Positions 26,283 through 34,800 of a stretch of DNA of 64,000 nt are shown here, piece after piece. Origin of the DNA: Paenibacillus sp. JJ-100 (GTDB lineage: Bacteria; Bacillota; Bacilli; Paenibacillales; Paenibacillaceae); the NCBI RefSeq assembly GCF_948329825.1, contig NZ_CAOJCM010000001.1, positions 310,001 through 374,000 on the forward strand, read 5' to 3'. Made by a program: the position numbers and the translations under genes. Within the stretch, counting starts at the first letter, position 1, and the number at the start of each line of letters is the position of its first letter. Under the pieces are notes generated by a model that saw nothing but the letters and a program-made list of their open reading frames with translations, was not told the origin of the DNA and did not search any database.

Positions 26283-27052
26283 TGAGCGAAAAACGGAAGA
26301 AGTATTGGGATTTTAAAGCTGCTGTTAATGGCGTTGGTGAGTTGTATATCTATGGAGACATCGTTTCTTGGAAAACTGATGACGGAGACACGAGTGCTAA
26401 GAGTTTCAAGAGTGATCTGGATGCTCTTGGTGATATAAGCAGATTGAACTTATACATCAATTCTCCAGGAGGTTCCGTTTTCGAAGGGGTTGCCATTGGA
26501 ACTATGCTAAAGCGTCATAAGGCGCATATTACAGTCTTTATTGATGCTTTAGCCGCTTCAATCGCATCGGTTATAGCGATGGCAGGTGATATTATTCGGA
26601 TGCCACGAAATGCAATGATGATGATTCATAATCCGTGGGATTTTGTGATTGGAAATGCTATGGAGTTGCGAAAGGCAGCTGACGACCTTGATCGGATCGG
26701 CATTTCTGTGAAGGAAAGTTATCTCGCTAAGACAGGTGACAAGTTGGAAGACCCGAAGTTGACGGAGTTGCTTGATGCCGAAACTTGGTTGTCTGCTCAA
26801 GAGTGTCTGGATTACGGCTTGTGTGACGTTATAGAGGCTGCAAATCAAACCGCTGCATCTGTTAGCCAAGAGTTATTTGCCAAGTACCGTAACGTACCGA
26901 AGGATATCGCCGCAAAGTTGAAGGAACCGGAAGCGCCGGAGGCAAGTGGAAACGACGAAGAAACCACAGCTTATCTTCAGCAAATCAAAGATACAGCTGG
27001 ATTGGAATTACAAAATATTAACTCATACCTGGGAGGTATTATTAATGGCTAA
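26282..27052 (+). CDS. Head maturation protease, ClpP-type
   Basis: 256 residues. ClpP fold: INSPGGSVFEG, catalytic Ser in ALAASIASVIAMAG, His in MMMIHNPW, and a downstream acidic residue. Cleaves the capsid protein's scaffold part during prohead maturation. Encoded directly before the capsid gene with an 8-base overlap. Confidence 0.92.
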   Translation: MSEKRKKYWDFKAAVNGVGELYIYGDIVSWKTDDGDTSAKSFKSDLDALGDISRLNLYINSPGGSVFEGVAIGTMLKRHKAHITVFIDALAASIASVIAMAGDIIRMPRNAMMMIHNPWDFVIGNAMELRKAADDLDRIGISVKESYLAKTGDKLEDPKLTELLDAETWLSAQECLDYGLCDVIEAANQTAASVSQELFAKYRNVPKDIAAKLKEPEAPEASGNDEETTAYLQQIKDTAGLELQNINSYLGGIING

Positions 27053-28175
27053 AACACTTTTTGATGTAAAGAACGATCTGGTAACAATCGGTGCGTCTCT
27101 TGCCGCAACTAAGCAAGATATTCTTGCCAAAGCATCGCAACCGGATGCGTCCATTGATGATATTAAAGCTCTTGAAACAAAAGCATCCAACTTGCAGGCT
27201 CGATTCGATATTCTGCAAAAAGAGCATGACCAAATGGAAGCTGATCAAAAGGCAACCTTAGACCGTGACCGCAGTCCGGTTGACGGCGTTAGTGATCCTA
27301 AAGCAAAAGTAACGGCTGCAAAAGCTGCCTTGGTGCGTGCAACGGTGCGTGGGCAACGTGTACCTGATGAAGTCCGGGCAGCCCTCGGTGATGGGAACAA
27401 CACTGGTGGCGAAAAAATCCTACCAAAAACAATGACGAACGAATTGTTGCATGAACCGTTTGTCAGAAACCCATTGCGGGATTCCTCAACTTACACAAGT
27501 GTGACGAACCTTGAGATTCCGCGAATCAACTTTACATTGGATGATGATGACTTTATTGCGGACACTGAAACTGCGAAGGAAATGAAAGCAGTGGGTGATG
27601 TTGTTACGTTTGGACGACACAAATTCAAAGTTTTGGTGCCAGTTTCGGAAACAATCCTTGCTGCCACAGATACCAACCTGGTCCAAACTATCGATCGTGG
27701 CCTGGAAAGTGGACTGGCTGCTAAAGAGAAGAAAGTTGCTTTCGCGGCTATCCCTAAAACAGGTGAAGAACATATGTCCTTCTATGGCGCTGGCATAAAA
27801 GAAGTTACTGCTGCCAGCAAATACTTGGCTATCAAAAAAGCTATTGCAGATTTGCATGAGGATTATCGTGAAAACGCAACGATCTACATGACATACTCGG
27901 ACTACATGGATATTATCGAAATCCTGTCTAACGGTACCACAAACCTCTACACTGCTCAGCCAGAACAGGTGTTAGGTAAGCCGGTTGAGTTTTGCGATTC
28001 TGCGGTTGATCCGGTTGTTGGTGACTTCCAATACTCGCACTTCAACTACGATCCTGAGGTCATCTACGACCGTGACAAAAATGTTCGTACTGGCGTGTGG
28101 GATTTCGTCCTGACTGCGTGGTTTGACCACCAAATCAAACTGAAATCTGCTTTCCGTATCGCAAAAAAGTCCTAA
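27045..28175 (+). CDS. Major capsid protein (HK97 fold), short form
   Basis: 376 residues from ATG 27045 (GGGAGGT upstream). The first ~110 residues are a coiled-coil scaffold (delta) domain that the ClpP-type protease would remove; the rest is HK97-like (TNLEIPRINFTL ... HFNYDPEVIYDRDK ... FDHQIKLKSAFRI). The last codons are GCA AAA AAG TCC TAA, with a slippery A AAA AAG. Confidence 0.92.
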   Translation: MAKTLFDVKNDLVTIGASLAATKQDILAKASQPDASIDDIKALETKASNLQARFDILQKEHDQMEADQKATLDRDRSPVDGVSDPKAKVTAAKAALVRATVRGQRVPDEVRAALGDGNNTGGEKILPKTMTNELLHEPFVRNPLRDSSTYTSVTNLEIPRINFTLDDDDFIADTETAKEMKAVGDVVTFGRHKFKVLVPVSETILAATDTNLVQTIDRGLESGLAAKEKKVAFAAIPKTGEEHMSFYGAGIKEVTAASKYLAIKKAIADLHEDYRENATIYMTYSDYMDIIEILSNGTTNLYTAQPEQVLGKPVEFCDSAVDPVVGDFQYSHFNYDPEVIYDRDKNVRTGVWDFVLTAWFDHQIKLKSAFRIAKKS

Positions 28176-28456
28176 CCCCAACCGCTACACTTGATCCAAC
28201 AGGTCAAGAGGGATTGAACAACGGCATAATGTACGCTGAGTTCGAGCTGTTGGATAAGGACGGGGTTAGAGTATCCCTTGCAGCGGATAACGTCGAGTAT
28301 ATTAAACAGGACGGAGTTACTTTAACACCAGACGATCAGGAAACACTCTGGTTCAATGTTGTTAAGTCTGCCGGACAGTATGTATTCGAGGTCAAGACGA
28401 AGGCAGGAGGGCAATATCTGGCGATATTAGATTGGAAACCAATCCCTATGCCTTAA
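28163..28456 (+). CDS. -1 frameshift extension of the major capsid protein (Ig-like domain)
   Basis: A AAA AAG at 28163-28169 is a classic -1 slippery heptamer two codons before the capsid stop. In the -1 frame reading continues without a stop to 28456, giving a ~94-residue extension with a Thr/Pro linker (LTPTATLDPTG) and a beta-rich domain (YAEFELLDKDG ... ILDWKP). A hairpin CTTGATCC/GGTCAAG lies 20 bases downstream. Long form about 470 residues. Capsid or tail proteins with Ig-like domains added by -1 shift are known in siphophages. A separate small protein from ATG 28229 is the alternative, but no ribosome site is seen there. Confidence 0.75.
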   Translation, partial: KKVLTPTATLDPTGQEGLNNGIMYAEFELLDKDGVRVSLAADNVEYIKQDGVTLTPDDQETLWFNVVKSAGQYVFEVKTKAGGQYLAILDWKPIPMP

Positions 28457-28477
28457 GGCAGGAAGGGGCTATTTGTC

Positions 28478-28753
28478 ATGCTTGTTTTACCACTTGAAAC
28501 ACTAAAAAAATATTTGCGAATTGATGGGAGTGAGGATGATGATATCCTCACTCTTTTAATTGAGGCGTCCAAAGAGTTTTTGACTGGTGCAGGTGTGCCG
28601 GAGTCAAATACAGCTCTCTATCGTCTAGCTGTGATGATGCATGTTGCTCTCAACTACGAAAATCGCAATCCGGCGATCAAGATTGAGAGCATCAACTTTG
28701 CACTGCAATCCATCATTTTGCAGATTAAAGATTGGAGGGTGGCCGAAAAATGA
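28478..28753 (+). CDS. Head-tail connector (gp6/gp15-like)
   Basis: 91 residues, helical. Begins LPLETLKKYLRIDGSEDDDILTLLIEASKEFL, the pattern of HK97 gp6-like DNA packaging/connector proteins. Binds under the portal. Confidence 0.8.
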   Translation: MLVLPLETLKKYLRIDGSEDDDILTLLIEASKEFLTGAGVPESNTALYRLAVMMHVALNYENRNPAIKIESINFALQSIILQIKDWRVAEK

Positions 28754-29004
28754 AATATCCAGTGACGCGGACATTCCGGGACAAGTCGAATTACATCCGT
28801 TATGACCAAGGTTCTGTTTACGAGACAGAAGACCTTGAACGGGCTGAACATCTCCAAAAACTCGAATTTATCGGTCCTGAACTCAAGGAAAAGACGAAAA
28901 CGCGAGGGAAAACGGCAGTAAAAGGAAAGTCGGTAGAACCGGGCGGTGATGCTGATGAACCCGGCAAAGTTAAATCGAAGGATACTCCTGCAAAAGAAGA
29001 GTAA
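28750..29004 (+). CDS. Small phage protein with basic tail
   Basis: 84 residues, start overlapping the previous stop (ATGA). N-terminal beta part (YPVTRTFRDKSNYIRYDQGSVY) and a Lys/Glu/Pro-rich disordered end. Probably a minor connector component; family not certain. Confidence 0.6.
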   Translation: MKYPVTRTFRDKSNYIRYDQGSVYETEDLERAEHLQKLEFIGPELKEKTKTRGKTAVKGKSVEPGGDADEPGKVKSKDTPAKEE

Positions 29005-29302
29005 CGGAACTGAGGACGATTCTGGATATCCCACAGACCCGACAGATGCTTGGGATGACGTTATGTCCTTGTACGCTTCAAGAGAGCCGCTGAGAGGCCG
29101 TGAGTTCTTCACGGCAGCGGCTGCAAATGCGGAACTAACCCTGAGGTACAAAATTCGCTATCGGGATGGAATCACACCGGATATGAGATTTATAGACCTG
29201 AACAACGGTCGTATTTGCAATATCACTGCGGTTTTGGATGATCCCTATGGAGATAGGACTGAAACACATTTAATGGTCCTGGAGGAACACATGAATGGTT
29301 AG
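28955..29302 (+). CDS. Head-tail adaptor (SPP1 gp16 / phage head closure family)
   Basis: 115 residues (MNPAKLNRRILLQKK ...), beta-barrel pattern with YASREPLRGREFF and RYKIRYRDGITPDMRF, typical of head-closure proteins. Overlaps the preceding gene by 50 bases in another frame. Upstream GTG 28946 is a possible alternative start. Confidence 0.8.
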   Translation: MNPAKLNRRILLQKKSNGTEDDSGYPTDPTDAWDDVMSLYASREPLRGREFFTAAAANAELTLRYKIRYRDGITPDMRFIDLNNGRICNITAVLDDPYGDRTETHLMVLEEHMNG

Positions 29303-29313
29303 GGTGTGGTTTC

Positions 29314-29691
29314 ATGCTCATTGATCTTGAACCGGTTGTCATTTCGGCATTGCGATCTGACCCGGAGTTAAGTTCTCTTCTTGGAAAAGACGCCAAAGGG
29401 AACGTGAAAGTATACCCACTTGCGGCGCCAGATATATCGAATCCAAAGATTACATTTTTCGAGCTTACCAATTTTGATAATAAGTATGCTGGCGATCAGG
29501 CAGTGAGCAGTTCAATTCATTTTCAAATTGATCTTTGGCACAGCAGCAACACTTCCAAAATCTCCATCGCGGCTAATCGCGTTATGGAGTCTTTGGGCTT
29601 TGTTCGCAGCGGGACAAACAGTATGTATGAGTCAGATACAAAGACATACCACAAGGTTTTGCGATACAAAAAAACACATTTAGGGAGTTGA
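29314..29691 (+). CDS. Tail completion / neck protein (DUF3168-like)
   Basis: 125 residues (LEPVVISALRSDPELSSLLG ... FQIDLWHSS ...), matching the pattern of tail terminator proteins. Its stop overlaps the next gene's leader. The usual HK97 gp10 gene is not before it but after the tail tube gene. Confidence 0.7.
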   Translation: MLIDLEPVVISALRSDPELSSLLGKDAKGNVKVYPLAAPDISNPKITFFELTNFDNKYAGDQAVSSSIHFQIDLWHSSNTSKISIAANRVMESLGFVRSGTNSMYESDTKTYHKVLRYKKTHLGS

Positions 29692-29696
29692 TCTAC

Positions 29697-30281
29697 TTGG
29701 CTGACAAAATCGCTGTACCTGTAGGTTTACAAGATATCTATTACGCTAAATTGCTTTCTGGGGACACAGCAACGGAAGCGCCTGTTTACGAGACGCCAAA
29801 GCCGCTACTTCCAGCCATTACTGCTAACATGACGCCTAATGTCGAATCTAATACCCTGCATGGTAATGACGGTCCTATCGTCACTGCTAACGCCTTGGAC
29901 AGCATTGAGGTTGAGATCGGTGTAGCGGCACTTACCTTGGAACAACAAGCTGACTTACTTGGATCGACAATTGATGCCAACGGTTTGCTTTGGGACAACT
30001 CGGACGATCAGGCTCCAGAAGTGGCATTGGGATACCGTCGATCGATGTCTGATGGATCGTTTGTATACACTTGGTTGCTCAAAGGTAAATTTGCGCTTCC
30101 AGCGGAAGAGGCTACTACCAAACAGGGTGAGGTTGAGTTCCAAACGCCAACTATCACGGGTACGTTCCTGAAACGCATCTATGATAATGAGTGGAGAGTT
30201 AGAGCGGATAGCAATAACACAGCCAGTGCGGCAGCAATCACAACGTGGTTTACGGCGGTGCCAGATAGCCCAAAGCCGTAA
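29697..30281 (+). CDS. Major tail (tube) protein, short form
   Basis: 194 residues, TTG start nine bases after GGGAG; TTG 29688 is an alternative. Beta-rich (VPVGLQDIYYAKL ... LPAITANMTPN ... SFVYTWLLKGKFALP), pattern of siphophage tail tube proteins. Ends GAT AGC CCA AAG CCG TAA, with a slippery C CCA AAG. Confidence 0.85.
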   Translation: MADKIAVPVGLQDIYYAKLLSGDTATEAPVYETPKPLLPAITANMTPNVESNTLHGNDGPIVTANALDSIEVEIGVAALTLEQQADLLGSTIDANGLLWDNSDDQAPEVALGYRRSMSDGSFVYTWLLKGKFALPAEEATTKQGEVEFQTPTITGTFLKRIYDNEWRVRADSNNTASAAAITTWFTAVPDSPKP

Positions 30282-30553
30282 CCCCTCTGCCTGGTGTGTT
30301 TTATCGAACTGGGCAAGAAGATGACCGAAACGGTGTTATCTTTGTGGAGTTCGAATTATTGGACGAGCAGGGTGGGGTTATTTCGCTTGCCGCTGGAGAC
30401 GTTGAGTATATTCGGAGGGATGGCGTTGTCGTCACACCAAACACTCAAAGTTCGGTGTGGATCGAAGAGACTACACCAGCCGCAAATTATGTTTACGTTG
30501 TTAAAACTACTTCAGGGGACATTTACAGAGCTGTCCTTAACTGGACGCCATAA
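30269..30553 (+). CDS. -1 frameshift extension of the major tail protein (Ig-like domain)
   Basis: C CCA AAG at 30269-30275 lies just before the stop. The -1 frame is open to 30553 and gives a ~90-residue extension: linker VTPLPGVFYRTGQ then a domain (FVEFELLDEQGG ... VLNWTP) that is clearly related to the extension of the capsid protein. Long form about 285 residues. The extension's stop overlaps the start of the next gene (TAATG), which supports its translation. Confidence 0.78.
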   Translation, partial: PKAVTPLPGVFYRTGQEDDRNGVIFVEFELLDEQGGVISLAAGDVEYIRRDGVVVTPNTQSSVWIEETTPAANYVYVVKTTSGDIYRAVLNWTP

Positions 30554-30939
30554 TGGCTGGCAGAGTTGAACTGCAAGGTGTTGATCAGATGCTTGCGGTA
30601 ATCCGCCAGAAGTTGGGTGATGGGGCCGAAAAGTTGGAGAAGAAAACCTTGCGAGAGGGCGGCGAGATATTCGCTGCTGCTCAAAGGGAGTCTGTGGCAG
30701 TCAGTAACATCGACCATCTCCATATTAGAGATGACATTAAAGTGAGCGGAGTCCGTTCCGAGGACGGTGATAAGTATGTTGCCGTTGGTCCAGGTAAGGC
30801 TACGGGCTGGAGAGCGCACTTCTTGGAATTTGGAACCTCTAAAATGCCAGCTCAGCCGTTCATCTACCCTTCATTTCACGAACAAAAAGACCGTGTAGCC
30901 CGGTTTATGGCTGCCGAGCTAAGAAACGCAATGACATGA
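30553..30939 (+). CDS. HK97 gp10-like tail component
   Basis: 128 residues (RVELQGVDQMLAVIRQKLG ... AHFLEFGTSKMPAQPFIYPSF). The FLEFGTSKMPAQPF motif marks the HK97 gp10 family. Located after the tail tube gene, not before it as usual. Confidence 0.85.
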   Translation: MAGRVELQGVDQMLAVIRQKLGDGAEKLEKKTLREGGEIFAAAQRESVAVSNIDHLHIRDDIKVSGVRSEDGDKYVAVGPGKATGWRAHFLEFGTSKMPAQPFIYPSFHEQKDRVARFMAAELRNAMT

Positions 30940-30960
30940 GAGGGGAATCCCTCTCTTTTT
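30938..30960 (+). terminator. Terminator or attenuator inside the tail operon
   Basis: GAGAGGG / CCCTCTC with a 4-base loop and T5, immediately after the gp10-like gene. Tail genes continue beyond, so it probably sets the ratio of head/tube to tail-tip transcripts. Confidence 0.75.
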
Positions 30961-30986
30961 GTCGTTCAAAACAAAAGGAGGAATTG

Positions 30987-31289
30987 ATGATGAGTAACCA
31001 AGTAACTAGCGTCACATACACCTTGGACAGACCTCGCAACTTTATTTTTGACTTGAACGCGATGGTGGAACTGGAGGGTGTTTACGGTTCATACCAGGAA
31101 GCATTGGACGTACTCAAAGGTGGCAAGATCAAAGATGTCATTACATGGTTATGGGCTGGATTCGTCCACGAAGAACAGACACTCACCATTCAGGAAATGG
31201 GCAGAATTCTTTCTGCTACTGATCCTGACATAGTTGCCAAACTGGGAGATGAATTGCTTAATGTAGCTTCCAGAGGTCGATTGCTATGA
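30987..31289 (+). CDS. Tail assembly chaperone, gpG-type
   Basis: 100 residues, start fixed by AAGGAGG five bases upstream (ATG 30987 or 30990). Pattern FIFDLNAMVELEGVYGSYQEAL ... ITWLWAGFVHEEQTLT is that of siphophage tail chaperones. It helps polymerise tube protein around the tape measure. Confidence 0.8.
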   Translation: MMSNQVTSVTYTLDRPRNFIFDLNAMVELEGVYGSYQEALDVLKGGKIKDVITWLWAGFVHEEQTLTIQEMGRILSATDPDIVAKLGDELLNVASRGRLL

Positions 31290-31837
31290 ATGACGTGAGG
31301 ATATTTCGTTCTCCTATCATGCTAGATAGGTTGAGGTATTTGGCCTTTACGATGAGCTCTTTCGCCGATCTTGATGATATATACGGCTCAAAATCAGAAG
31401 CGTTGGAAGCTATGCAAAGTGGAGGGTTGAAACATATACGTACATGGCTATGGGCTGGACTGACTCATGAGGACGAATCCTTGACAGTCGAAGATGTAGG
31501 GAGCCTCATCGGAAATTTATCTCCTGAAGAACTGGTTCAGATGCAAAGCAAAATACTCACGGCAGCCAGTAAGAATCTACCCCAAGCCAAAGACGATGGT
31601 GTCTTGGAGAAACAACCATCTCCAGAAGCGATCGAACAAGGATGGGATTGGACGTGGATGTACTACATCGGAACAACGGTTCTCAGGATGTCGGAGAACG
31701 ATTTTTGGCGTTGTACTATGCGTAGGTTTTATGCGCTTTGGGACATGCATGTAAAGATGAACACCCTCGAAACGGAAGAAGGTAAGGTGCCTAAAAGCTC
31801 GCCTGAATTAGACGCATATATCGACCGGTACATTTAA
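31286..31837 (+). CDS. Second tail assembly chaperone with extra C-terminal domain (gpGT-like)
   Basis: 183 residues. The first ~95 residues repeat the fold of the preceding gene (DLDDIYGSKSEALEAM ... RTWLWAGLTHEDESLT), and an added C-terminal part (about 110-183, WDWTWMYYIGTTVL ... FWRCTMRRFYALW) looks like a gpT-type domain. ATGA overlap with the upstream gene. No slippery heptamer is needed: the long product has its own gene. Confidence 0.75.
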   Translation: MNDVRIFRSPIMLDRLRYLAFTMSSFADLDDIYGSKSEALEAMQSGGLKHIRTWLWAGLTHEDESLTVEDVGSLIGNLSPEELVQMQSKILTAASKNLPQAKDDGVLEKQPSPEAIEQGWDWTWMYYIGTTVLRMSENDFWRCTMRRFYALWDMHVKMNTLETEEGKVPKSSPELDAYIDRYI

Positions 31838-31860
31838 CAGAAAGCGTGGTGAGGTAGTGG

Positions 31861-34800
31861 ATGGCAGATGAAATCGAAGTTGCTCACCTAGTCACCAAGT
31901 TATCGCTTAGTGACTCAGGTGTAGAGAAGTCACTTGCACAATTGGGTCGGCAAATGCGTGTGGTGCAGTCCGAGTTTAACGCAGCATCATCCAAGCTAGA
32001 CGCATACGGCAGCTCCGAGGATAAATTGCGCCTCAAGTCCGAAAACTTGAATAAGCAGATGGAGATTCAGGGGCAACGTGTCCTGCAACTTAAACAGAAG
32101 TACGAAGAGTCGGTCGCGGCAAAAGGAAAGGATGCTAAAGCGACAGAAATACTTCAAAATAGGCTCAACAAGGCCGTATCTGAATACAACAAAATGGATG
32201 CGGCTTTAAAAAGCACAGAGGCTGAGCTGGAGAAGCAAGTATCTGCTTGGAACAAGGTGTCAGGTGCGCTGGACAAGGTTGCCAGCAAGATGGAGTCGGC
32301 TGGTAACACCATGCGCAATGCCGGGGCAAGTTTGACAACGATGATGACTGCTCCACTCGCTGCTGTAGCTGGTTTGGCGACTAAAGCATCGATAGGGTAT
32401 GAGACTGCATTTGCAGGAGTCAAAAAGACCGTAGATGCCACAGAAGCCGAATTAAAAGGTTTCAGTGACGAGATCAGGAAGATGAGTCGTGAAATCCCTC
32501 AATCAGCATCAGCGATTGCGGAGGTAGCAGAGGCCGCTGGTCAATTAGGTATCAAAAACGAAGCACTTATCAGCTTTACTCGCACTATGTCCGACTTAGG
32601 CGTAGCTACTAACATGGCAAGCACCGAGGCAGCTACAAGTTTGGCCCGTCTCGCTAACATAACGCAAATGCCACAGAAGAACTTTGATCGACTCGGAGCA
32701 ACAATCGTAGGATTAGGTAACAACTTGGCGACAACTGAATCAGAGATCGTAGATATGTCGTTGCGGTTAGCTGGCGCGGGTAAACAGATAGGGTTAACAG
32801 AGGCGCAGATACTTGCATTCGGCGGATCGTTATCCTCTGTGGGTATCGAAGCTGAGGCCGGAGGTTCGGCGTTTTCGCGAGTCATGATTGACATGGCTCA
32901 AGCGGTGGCTACTGGTAGTAAGGACTTGAATAACTTTGCAATGGTTGCAGGGATAAGTGCGCAAGAACTCCAAGAAAAGTTTAAAACAGATGCTGCAGGG
33001 GCGCTGCTTGATTTTATCGATGGTTTAGGACGCATGTCGGCAGCAGGTGAAAACACGTTTGCTGTTCTGGATGCACTAGGGTTGTCAGAGATACGGGTAA
33101 GGGATGCGTTGTTGCGCGCCTCTGGTGCAGGAGATCTGTTCCGGAATTCACTGGAACTTGGTACGAAAGCATGGGAAGAAAATACGGCACTGACTAAAGA
33201 GGCCACAACAAGGTATGAAACAACTGCTTCACAGATTGAAATCACAAAAAACAAAATCGTTGACGCTGCAATCACGTTGGGCGATTCTCTTAAACCGGCT
33301 TTACTTGCGGTGTTCGCTGCCTTGGAGCCTGTCATCCAAAAAGGTACGGAACTTGCTAACATGTTCTCTGTCCTCGATCAGTCCACACAGACGACCATCA
33401 TCGTTGTTGCAGCAGTGGTGGCGGCCCTCGGACCGGTTCTACTCATTGTGGGTCAACTTAGCATGTCTATAGCGGCTCTAATTCCTGTTGTGCAGGCCTT
33501 AGGGAGCGCCTTAATTTATTTGTCTACCAATCCAGTCGGACTGGCTATAACGGCGCTTATATCCACACTAGCGATCCTTACAATAGGGTTTGTTAATGCG
33601 AAGGTGGCGGCCCGGGAATTGGCAGAGGCGCAGTCAGAATTAAACAGGATCGCTGAAGAAGGAATAACTCGTGAAGAGATTCCAGCTATTCAGGAGAAAG
33701 AAAAAAGTTTGCAAGACTTAATCAAATCATACGAGGAATTGATCAAGGTCACGAACGAATCGTACTCCACGATCAAAACTGATAGTTTCGTTGGTTTGAA
33801 CAGAGCGGCTGACGATCTTGGGATAAGTATTAAGGAGTTAAGCAAACAAGCAAGAGAATTCGGGGTGGACCTCAAGTTCTTTGACGCTAACGGAAAAGTT
33901 GCGGCTACTTCACTTAATAACCTTAAGTCGGTAACGAACACTTATACTAGTGCTGTTAAGAACGCCCAAAAAGCTACAGCGGCAGAAGTACACGAATTGG
34001 CTCGTTCAGCGGCGGTCAAACAACAGCAAATCAATAGCACTCTTAACATGATCAAGACGTACAACACCGCCAAACAAGGTACAGACGCTTGGAAAGTTGC
34101 TCAAAAGGGTCTGCTTGATCAGTTCCCCCAGTTTGCTACAGCTACAGGAGTCAACACTGAGGCTATAAAGGGTCTGATCCTTGTTAAACAACGCGAAGTC
34201 GAACTGGAATGGCAAAGCGTCCAAGCTAAGGCCGCAGAAGCTCTGCAAGAAAAGCAGACTGCCATCGCTAAACAAGAAGCTGCGATTACCATCGTTAACG
34301 GCATCAACAAAATTGCTGGTTCCAGTGGTATAGCAGAGGGTGCATTGAACCGAATGAATGCCGAGTTAGCTCGTTTACGCGGAGAGGCTGCATCTCTTCA
34401 GGCACTGCTCAACATGCAACCTGGAGACATTAAGATACCTAAAATCACTGTTCCAACAGTTAGTACAGGTAAGGTTGCTGGCTTGGATCTCGGGGACAAG
34501 TCGAAAGGCAAGGGCGGAGGCTCCAAGAAGGAAAAAACACCGAAGGAAAAAGCATACGAGAACAAGGCTTTGGACGATGCTTACAAGCAAATGGAACACA
34601 AGAAAAAGATGGATCAACTCACACTGGAAAGTGAGTTGAAAACCCTTGAAACTATCCGGGCCAAGTACGTTAAAACTGCTGATGAACGCATGGAGATCGA
34701 GGAAAGGATCTATGCAGTTAAGAAAGCTCTTGGTGACAAGTCGCTGGAAGTAGCGATGAAGGACTACGAGAGGGCTAAGTCTCTTGGTAAACTAAATGAG

